A stretch of 15,217 nucleotides of DNA. Origin: an uncultured Mycoplasmatota bacterium (lineage in GTDB: Bacteria; Bacillota_I; Bacilli_A; RF39; UBA660). The notes below the pieces were generated by a model, which did not search any database, had not been told where the DNA came from, and worked only from the letters and a program-made list of their open reading frames with translations. Below, piece by piece: positions 1 through 4,324 of the stretch (within the stretch, counting starts at the first letter, position 1; each line of letters begins with the position of its first letter). Made by a program: the position numbers and the translations under genes. The stretch covers positions 1 through 15,217 of the forward strand of contig URUT01000031.1 in assembly GCA_900551105.1 (NCBI GenBank), read 5' to 3'.

Positions 1-323
1 AAATGACTATTCTTGAAGTTAAAGAATTAGTTGACGCTATGAAGGAGGAATTCGGTGTAGACCCATCAGCTGTTGCTGTTGCTGCTGCTCCAGCTGCTGC
101 TGCTGAAGAAGGCCCATCTACTAAAACTGTAGTTTTAAAAGATGCTGGTGCTACTAAAATTGCTGTAATTAAAGCTATCCGTGAAATCACTGGTTTAGGT
201 TTAGTTGAAGCTAAAGGTCTAGCAGACAATGGTGGAAACATCAAAGAAAACGTTTCAAGTGATGAAGCTAATGAAATCAAAGCTAAATTAGAAGAAGCTG
301 GCGCTACTATTGAATTAGTATAA
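1..323 (+). CDS. rplL: Ribosomal protein bL12 (L7/L12), 3' part
   Basis: This is the ribosomal stalk protein that recruits translation GTPases such as the EF-G and EF-Tu encoded further right. The visible part holds the end of the N-terminal dimerisation helix (MTILEVKELVDAMKEEFGV), a flexible alanine-rich hinge, and the C-terminal domain with the signature KIAVIKAIREITGLGLVEAK. The family is usually about 120 residues. The methionine at base 3 matches an internal position of the N-terminal domain, so the true start lies left of the window and bases 1-2 end an upstream codon. One local oddity: the segment after GLGLVEAK reads LADNGGNIKENV, where most homologues have a proline (AP-x-x-KE). A strong terminator follows at once. 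The identity is secure; the 5' end is missing. Confidence 0.96.
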   Translation, partial: MTILEVKELVDAMKEEFGVDPSAVAVAAAPAAAAEEGPSTKTVVLKDAGATKIAVIKAIREITGLGLVEAKGLADNGGNIKENVSSDEANEIKAKLEEAGATIELV

Positions 324-328
324 TGCCT

Positions 329-354
329 AAAACCTCTTTCATAGAGGTTTTTTT
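329..354 (+). terminator. Intrinsic terminator of rplL
   Basis: A stem of AACCTCT (331-337) pairs with AGAGGTT (343-349) around a five-base loop, followed by seven T (348-354). The A-rich left flank can extend the stem by A-U pairs. It begins six bases after the rplL stop and separates rplL from the next unit. Confidence 0.9.
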
Positions 355-355
355 C

Positions 356-384
356 TTGGCAAAAACTTAAAATTATACTATAAT
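356..384 (+). promoter_or_regulatory. Sigma-A promoter for the small envelope-protein operon
   Basis: The -35 TTGGCA (356-361) and -10 TATAAT (379-384) are 17 bp apart. The -35 starts two bases after the T-tract of the rplL terminator. The expected start near 391 falls on the GAGG ribosome site (391-394) of the first small gene, giving a leader of about 13 nt. Confidence 0.8.
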
Positions 385-403
385 TAATATGAGGTTGATA
401 ATA

Positions 404-562
404 ATGAAATTAAATAATCGCGGTTGGGGTTTTAGAGCAATGTTTTTTCTTATGAGTATATTATTTTGTTTCTTTTTAATTGCAATTTATATGATATACA
501 ATTATTATGACAAAATAGGTAACAATCATCCCTCAGGAAATTATGTCGAGGTGAAAAAATGA
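404..562 (+). CDS. 52-residue single-helix membrane peptide, unrecognised
   Basis: This is a small open frame starting at an ATG nine bases after a GAGG ribosome site and ending in TGA. Its basic, tryptophan-containing start (MKLNNRGWGFRA) leads into one long hydrophobic stretch at about residues 13-32, then a short polar tail (about 20 residues) with tyrosines and asparagines. The positive-inside rule places the N-terminus in the cytoplasm and the tail outside. Its stop overlaps the ATG of the next gene by four bases (ATGA), which argues for translational coupling and for a real gene. The promoter just upstream fits this start. It uses the only TGA stop seen in the window. I do not recognise a family; the link to the next two envelope proteins is inferred from the operon. 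Confidence 0.7.
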   Translation: MKLNNRGWGFRAMFFLMSILFCFFLIAIYMIYNYYDKIGNNHPSGNYVEVKK

Positions 563-903
563 AAAAAATTTTATATGTTTGGATTGCTGTCGCAGTACTT
601 TTAGTTGGAGGTTTAACATTTATCGGCTTTAATATTAAAAAACAATATAAACCATACACAGATTATGAAAAAAAACTAGTATTTGCAGCCCAAAGTTATA
701 TGGGACAGTACATAAGCGAAATGCCATCAAGTAGTACAACTGTTAGCTACAAAAAATTAAATGAAGCGGGACTAGTTGAAGAAAATAAAGACTGCGATGG
801 TTACGTACTAATAAAAAAGAAAATATCAACATTTGATTATAAAGCTTATATTAAATGCGATAAATACACTACAAACGGCTACGAAGAAGGAAAAACTGAT
901 TAA
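559..903 (+). CDS. Small membrane-anchored outer protein with a cysteine pair, pilin-like look
   Basis: A 114-residue protein with a short start MKKILYVW and one hydrophobic helix at about residues 5-25, followed by a soluble domain outside the membrane. Residues 36-50 form a helix (YEKKLVFAAQSYMGQ). Two cysteines, C79 in KDCDGYV and C100 in AYIKCDKYTTNGYEE, are placed to form a disulfide. The pattern of N-terminal helix, small body and C-terminal cysteine loop recalls minor pseudopilins, but no type III prepilin cleavage site (G/A before F-x4-E) is visible, so this is likeness only. A GAGGTGA ribosome site precedes the ATG, which overlaps the previous stop. The next gene follows with a one-base overlap (TAATG). 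Function unknown. Confidence 0.75.
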   Translation: MKKILYVWIAVAVLLVGGLTFIGFNIKKQYKPYTDYEKKLVFAAQSYMGQYISEMPSSSTTVSYKKLNEAGLVEENKDCDGYVLIKKKISTFDYKAYIKCDKYTTNGYEEGKTD

Positions 904-1316
904 TGAAAAAAATAATAATAATCACTATTTGTTTACTACTAACCTGTGCTTGCTCTAAAAATGTAGAAAATGGTGATCCTACAACTAATGATCATATTAA
1001 AAATATAACCGTAGAAGAAATTAAAAAGACAGATGACGAAATAAAACTAATCTATGTAAGTAAAGAAGATAATACTAAATTTGAAACCTTTAAAGAAGTT
1101 ATAACCCAAAACACTTTAAACCCTGTGTATTTACTCAAATTAGATAAAAATGAAGCTGAGTTATCAAACTTTTTAAACGTTAGCGAAATAAATAATGATT
1201 TTTTATTAGCTGTGAAAAATGGTGAAAAAATCACTATTGAAGAAACTATTACAAACGATAGCGTACTTAACTTAATCAACGAACTATATCATAAGAGCTG
1301 TGATAGTAGATGCTAG
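903..1316 (+). CDS. Putative lipoprotein with a degenerate thioredoxin-like domain
   Basis: A 137-residue exported protein. The start MKKIIIITICLLLTCACSK is a lysine-plus-hydrophobic signal ending in cysteines; C17 (preceded by A) is the likely lipidated residue, though the lipobox is imperfect and C15 is possible. After a polar linker, residues about 45-130 read like a thioredoxin fold: strand IKLIYVS, a helix, then strand PVYLLKLD, helix ELSNFLNV and strand NDFLLAVKNGEKI, matching the usual 'kvDvdenpela..f.v...Ptlllf.nGe' order. The CxxC active site that should follow the first strand is absent (SKEDNTKF). Instead the protein ends in SCDSRC, with the last residue a cysteine before the stop. 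Ribosome site AAGAAGG is 12 bases upstream. The thioredoxin reading is inference from pattern only. A terminator follows. Confidence 0.72.
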   Translation: MKKIIIITICLLLTCACSKNVENGDPTTNDHIKNITVEEIKKTDDEIKLIYVSKEDNTKFETFKEVITQNTLNPVYLLKLDKNEAELSNFLNVSEINNDFLLAVKNGEKITIEETITNDSVLNLINELYHKSCDSRC

Positions 1317-1343
1317 AAGTTGCACAAATGTGTAACTTTTTTT
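1317..1343 (+). terminator. Intrinsic terminator of the small envelope-protein operon
   Basis: The arm AAGTTGCAC (1317-1325) pairs with GTGTAACTT (1330-1338), with one G-U pair and a four-base loop, followed by T-tract 1337-1343. It starts one base after the stop codon. Confidence 0.88.
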
Positions 1344-1344
1344 G

Positions 1345-1373
1345 TTGACAAATAATAAAATATAATGTATCAT
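1345..1373 (+). promoter_or_regulatory. Promoter of the gntR-ABC operon
   Basis: The perfect -35 TTGACA (1345-1350) begins one base after the previous T-tract. TATCAT (1368-1373) is 17 bp downstream. A TATAAT at 1361-1366 is too close to the -35 to be its partner. The operator begins at the last base of the -10. Confidence 0.75.
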
Positions 1374-1394
1374 TGTACTAGTTAAGTAATACAA
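1373..1394 (+). promoter_or_regulatory. Palindromic operator for the YtrA-type GntR repressor
   Basis: A 22-bp imperfect inverted repeat has half-sites TTGTACTA (1373-1380) and TAATACAA (1387-1394) around a GTTAAG centre. By hand, 18 of 22 positions match the reverse complement. It spans the expected start of transcription, and GntR/YtrA regulators bind GTA-TAC type palindromes at their own promoters. Negative autoregulation of the operon by the protein encoded just downstream is the natural reading. Confidence 0.75.
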
Positions 1395-1404
1395 AGGAGA
1401 AGAA

Positions 1405-1752
1405 ATGGAAATAACATTTAATAATCAAACGCCAATCTATTTGCAAATCGTAAACGAAATAAAAAAACAAATTATTTCAGGAAAACTCTCTGCTGGAACT
1501 AGAATACCATCAGTAAGAGAACTTGCCATCAAATACCAAGTTAATCCCAATACTATGCAAAAAGCCTTATCAGAACTTGAAAACGAAGGTTTACTATTTA
1601 CCGAAAGAACTAATGGGAAATTTGTTACCACCGACGAAAAAATAATTGAAACAATTAAATTAAAATTTGCAAAAGAAATTACAGACAAATATATCTCGGA
1701 AATGACTTCCTTAGGTATTACTAAAAAGGGAATAATAGAAAGGTTAAAATAA
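1405..1752 (+). CDS. GntR-family transcriptional regulator, YtrA subfamily
   Basis: A short 115-residue GntR protein. The winged helix-turn-helix covers about residues 8-75: IYLQIVNEIKKQIISGKL, then GTRIPSVRELAIKYQVNPNTMQ with the recognition helix VNPNTMQKALSELENEGL and wing FTERTNGKFVTTD. Only about 40 residues follow, too few for a FadR, HutC or MocR effector domain; this small C-terminal dimerisation tail is what defines the YtrA subfamily. Such proteins usually repress an adjacent ABC transporter operon and respond to cell-wall-active compounds or envelope stress. The GGAG site at 1396-1399 fits the ATG. One base separates the stop from the ATPase start, so the three genes form one operon under the operator immediately upstream. 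Which ligand is sensed cannot be told. Confidence 0.92.
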   Translation: MEITFNNQTPIYLQIVNEIKKQIISGKLSAGTRIPSVRELAIKYQVNPNTMQKALSELENEGLLFTERTNGKFVTTDEKIIETIKLKFAKEITDKYISEMTSLGITKKGIIERLK

Positions 1753-1753
1753 T

Positions 1754-2449
1754 ATGAAACTATTAGAAATTAAAAATCTTTATAAAAGCTACGGGAATAA
1801 AGAAGTATTAAAAAATATAAATTTAGAAATTCCTAACGGCAAAATAATTGGTTTATTAGGGAAAAATGGTACAGGCAAAACTACATTAATTAAACTTATC
1901 AACGGACTATTAACAATTGACAAAGGCGAAATTTTGATAAACGGTAAAGAAATCGGCCCTAAAAGTAAATTAGCAATAGCATACTTACCAGAAAGAACCT
2001 ATTTAGATAAGTCTATGACAATAAAAGAAACACTTGAATTTTTTAAAGAGTTTTATGCAAACTTTGACATCAAAAAAGCTAGAAAATTGTTAAAAACTTT
2101 AGACCTAAACGAAAATCAAAAATTAGTTAAAATGAGTAAAGGCATGCAAGAGAAAGTTCAGTTAGTCCTAGTAATGAGTAGAAAAGTCGATCTTTATATT
2201 TTAGATGAACCACTTGGTGGCGTAGATCCAGCTACTAGGGACTATATTTTAGACACAATTTTAACAAACTTTAATGAAGGAGCAAGCATTCTAATCTCAA
2301 CTCATTTAATATCCGACATTGAAAGAATCCTAGATGAAGTAATATTTATAGATAAAGGAAAAATTGAATTAGTAGGTAGTGCTGATGAACTAAGAAGTAA
2401 AGAAAATAGCAGTATAGATGAAATATTTAGGAGGATGTTTAAATGTTAA
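1754..2449 (+). CDS. ABC transporter ATP-binding protein (YtrB-like)
   Basis: A 231-residue nucleotide-binding subunit that powers the permease encoded next. Walker A is GKNGTGKTT (36-44), with T where most have A or S. The Q-loop position reads AYLPERTYL, with E instead of Q, as is frequent in this ABC-2 branch. The signature is MSKGMQEKVQ (127-136), in place of LSGGQ; Walker B is LYILDE (147-152), the D-loop GGVDP (155-159) and the switch histidine H184. The protein is about the minimum size for the family. Its stop overlaps the permease start by seven bases, and an AGGAGG site for the permease lies inside its last codons, so the two are made together. A GntR-ABC-permease set usually exports or detoxifies envelope-active compounds; the substrate is not visible here. 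Confidence 0.92.
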   Translation: MKLLEIKNLYKSYGNKEVLKNINLEIPNGKIIGLLGKNGTGKTTLIKLINGLLTIDKGEILINGKEIGPKSKLAIAYLPERTYLDKSMTIKETLEFFKEFYANFDIKKARKLLKTLDLNENQKLVKMSKGMQEKVQLVLVMSRKVDLYILDEPLGGVDPATRDYILDTILTNFNEGASILISTHLISDIERILDEVIFIDKGKIELVGSADELRSKENSSIDEIFRRMFKC

Positions 2450-3231
2450 AGAAACTATTAAAATACGATTTAAAATGGATACTCAAAGTAGAATATATTT
2501 GGTGTATTATAACTTTTATACTTGCAATTCTTTTAAGGCTTACTAGCTTTCTTAATGACAGTGTTATTACCAATATTATTAAAATAGTACTAACAACTCT
2601 TACAATAACTGGTATGGCTAATATTCTATTTAATGCAATTATTAGAACATGGGTAAGAGTAAGAAATAATCTATATAAAGATGAAGCGTATCTTACTCAT
2701 ACTCTTCCAGTAAAAGAAAGTACCATACTATGTTCTAAAATGCTAGCCGGCGTGCTTACGATGTTATTCTCAGTTGCAACTATAACCGTTACATTCTTCA
2801 TCGGCTTTTACAGTAAAAAACTTTTAGAAGGAATTAAAACTAGTCTACAAATTGTTGCTACAACGCTAAATAGTTCGGTAACTAAAATTTTAATTATCTT
2901 AGCTATTATCATTTTTATAGAATTTACCTTTATCTTATTTGTTGGTATTTTCGGAATAATAAAGGGATATAGATCAAGCGATAATAAAATAATTAAATCA
3001 GTACTTATTAGTGGTATTACTTACTTTATTTTTTCAGGCTTATCTTTATTACTAGTTTATATCTATGGTGTATTTAATGAAAAAATTAAAATGTTATTTA
3101 CAGGTAATTTAATTGATTATGCTACTTTAAAAATATTTCTTATAATCATAATTTTCATTTACACAGTATATTTAATAGTTTTATATTTCTTATCACAAAA
3201 AGAATTTGCTAAAGGAGTTAATATAGATTAA
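2443..3231 (+). CDS. ABC-2 type transporter permease, six membrane helices
   Basis: A 262-residue membrane protein with about six hydrophobic segments: residues ~19-34, 43-66, 98-122, 147-175, 184-209 and 227-250. The stretch between helices 2 and 3 (TWVRVRNNLYKDEAYLTHTLPVKESTILCSK) is a cytoplasmic coupling loop; the 'EAYLTHTLPV' phrase recurs in Bacillota ABC-2 permeases beside YtrA-type regulators. AGGAGG at 2429-2434 sits eight bases before the ATG, inside the ATPase gene. With one permease and one ATPase, the working transporter is probably a dimer of each. No separate substrate-binding protein is encoded nearby, which supports export rather than uptake. A terminator follows directly. 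Confidence 0.85.
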   Translation: MLKKLLKYDLKWILKVEYIWCIITFILAILLRLTSFLNDSVITNIIKIVLTTLTITGMANILFNAIIRTWVRVRNNLYKDEAYLTHTLPVKESTILCSKMLAGVLTMLFSVATITVTFFIGFYSKKLLEGIKTSLQIVATTLNSSVTKILIILAIIIFIEFTFILFVGIFGIIKGYRSSDNKIIKSVLISGITYFIFSGLSLLLVYIYGVFNEKIKMLFTGNLIDYATLKIFLIIIIFIYTVYLIVLYFLSQKEFAKGVNID

Positions 3232-3253
3232 AAAGGCTTTAAATAAGCTTTTT
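3232..3253 (+). terminator. Intrinsic terminator of the gntR-ABC operon
   Basis: AAAGGCTT (3232-3239) pairs with AAGCTTTT (3245-3252), with one G-U pair and a five-base loop, then TTTTTCTTTT. It begins at the base after the permease stop. Confidence 0.83.
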
Positions 3254-3289
3254 CTTTTATAAAATTGAGTGTTTTTAGTAATATTTGTA

Positions 3290-3319
3290 TTGACAAATAA
3301 TATAATAAAATGATATATT
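3290..3319 (+). promoter_or_regulatory. Promoter of the str operon
   Basis: A perfect -35 TTGACA (3290-3295) and TATATT (3314-3319) are 18 bp apart. Transcription would begin near 3326, giving a leader of about 90 nt, far longer than any other leader in this window. Its first 13 bases, TTGACAAATAATA, are the same as at the gntR promoter. Confidence 0.7.
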
Positions 3320-3325
3320 ATTTTT

Positions 3326-3415
3326 GCATTTAATTTTGGGTTCTAACATCGTTAGAACTTGATTTTAAACAAAATACTACACACCGGGGTGTGTGCATGA
3401 GAAGGGAGTAAAAAT
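3326..3415 (+). promoter_or_regulatory. Structured 5' leader of the str operon, candidate ribosomal-protein leader
   Basis: The leader holds two hairpins. The first is a perfect 8-bp stem, GTTCTAAC (3340-3347) with GTTAGAAC (3351-3358), and a three-base loop. The second is GC-rich: CACAC (3380-3384) with GTGTG (3389-3393), extendable by an A-U pair, and loop CGGG. It ends about eight bases before the AAGGGAG ribosome site (3402-3408). Neither is followed by a T-tract, so they are not attenuators. Autogenous control of this operon by a ribosomal protein is known in other bacteria (S7 in E. coli, at a different place); control here is inference. Confidence 0.5.
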
Positions 3416-3832
3416 ATGCCTACAATTAATCAATTGGTTAAAACAAAAAGAAAACCAAAAGTAAGAAAAGGAAAAAGTCCAGTATTAAATGTTGGATTTA
3501 ACAGCATGGAAAGAAAATCTACTGAGACTAACCACCCTCAAATGAGAGGAGTATGTACTCGTGTTGGAACAAAAACACCTAAGAAACCAAACTCAGCTTT
3601 AAGAAAATATGCTCGTGTTAGATTATCTAACGGACGTGAAGTGGATACTTATATTCCAGGAGAAGGACATAACTTACAAGAACATAGTGTTGTATTAATT
3701 CGTGGTGGTCGTGTTAAAGACCTTATCGGTGTTCGTTACCATGTAATTCGTGGAACACTAGATACTCAAGGTGTTAACGACCGTAAACAATCAAGAAGTA
3801 AATACGGCTCAAAAAAACAAAAAAATAAATAA
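3416..3832 (+). CDS. rpsL: Ribosomal protein uS12
   Basis: A 138-residue small-subunit protein at the decoding centre, involved in tRNA selection and streptomycin action. Seen are MPTINQLVKTKRK, the Gram-positive-type insertion near residues 20-40, TPKKPNSALRKYARVRLSNG (54-73), the EHSVVLIRGGRVKDL loop and the basic tail SRSKYGSKKQKNK. K56 and K101 match the E. coli residues K42 and K87 and are intact, as is D102 (E. coli D88). The next loop position is unusual: residue 104 is isoleucine (ATC, 3725-3727) where almost all bacteria have proline (KDLPGVRYH). AAGGGAG precedes the ATG by seven bases. It is first in the str operon. Confidence 0.98.
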   Translation: MPTINQLVKTKRKPKVRKGKSPVLNVGFNSMERKSTETNHPQMRGVCTRVGTKTPKKPNSALRKYARVRLSNGREVDTYIPGEGHNLQEHSVVLIRGGRVKDLIGVRYHVIRGTLDTQGVNDRKQSRSKYGSKKQKNK

Positions 3833-3846
3833 TAAGGAGGAAAAAG

Positions 3847-4314
3847 ATGCGTAAAAGACGTGCAGTAAAACGTGATGTTTTACCAGATCCTTTGTATAAT
3901 TCTAAAGTAGTTACTAAATTAATTAATGCTATTATGAATGATGGTAAAAGAGGTACTGCTTCAAAGATTTTATACAAAGCATTTGATATTATAAAAGAGC
4001 AAACAAATAAAGATCCGATGGAAACTTTTAACAAAGCAATGGAAAATATTAGCCCTGCTTTAGAAGTTAAATCTCGTCGTGTTGGTGGATCTAACGTTCA
4101 AGTTCCAATTGAAGTTAGCGAAACAAGAAAACAAACTTTAGCACTACGTTGGCTTGTAAACTATGCAAGATTACGTTCTGGTAAAGGTATGGCTAATAAA
4201 TTAGCCGCAGAAATTATGGACGCTGCAAATGGAGTAGGTGGCGCTGCTAAAAAACGTGACGATGTTCACAAAATGGCAGAAGCAAATAAAGCATTTGCAC
4301 ATTATAGATGGTAG
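3847..4314 (+). CDS. rpsG: Ribosomal protein uS7
   Basis: A 155-residue protein of normal length (bacterial S7 is mostly 156) that starts assembly of the 30S head and lines the E site. It begins MRKRRAVKRDVLPDPLYNSKVV and carries the typical KINAIM-like segment (KLINAIMNDGKRGTA), the RVGGSNVQVPIEV hairpin and the C-terminal ANKAFAHYRW. A full AAGGAGG site at 3835-3841 lies in the 14-base gap after rpsL. I see no extended structure in that gap, so the E. coli-style S7 repression site between rpsL and rpsG seems absent. The fusA start is ten bases downstream. Confidence 0.98.
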   Translation: MRKRRAVKRDVLPDPLYNSKVVTKLINAIMNDGKRGTASKILYKAFDIIKEQTNKDPMETFNKAMENISPALEVKSRRVGGSNVQVPIEVSETRKQTLALRWLVNYARLRSGKGMANKLAAEIMDAANGVGGAAKKRDDVHKMAEANKAFAHYRW

Positions 4315-4324
4315 GTGGAAATAA

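Noticed and set aside
61..115. Run of GCT-rich repeats
   Set aside because: This is the alanine-rich hinge of L7/L12, not a microsatellite or CRISPR.
404..562. TGA at 560-562 read as Trp (Mollicutes code)
   Set aside because: All recognised tryptophan codons in the window are TGG and no conserved gene has an in-frame TGA; the ATGA overlap is a normal coupling signal.
1345..1366. TTGACA with TATAAT at 1361 as the gntR promoter
   Set aside because: The spacer would be ten bases; TATCAT at 1368 gives the normal 17.
3290..3302. Same 13 bases (TTGACAAATAATA) at the gntR and str promoters taken as a shared regulator site
   Set aside because: A consensus -35 followed by A/T-rich sequence can match by chance, and the palindrome of the gntR promoter is absent at the str promoter.
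3397..3411. Four-codon frame (MRRE, then TAA) over the rpsL ribosome site
   Set aside because: It has no ribosome site of its own and overlaps that of rpsL; such a short frame is expected by chance.
3774..4034. Minus-strand frame over rpsL/rpsG (and similar minus-strand frames at 450-659, 1052-1279, 4873-5118, 5878-6162, 7484-7729, 13926-14225)
   Set aside because: They lie opposite well-identified or well-supported genes, have no ribosome site or family match, and look like shadows of AT-rich coding sequence.
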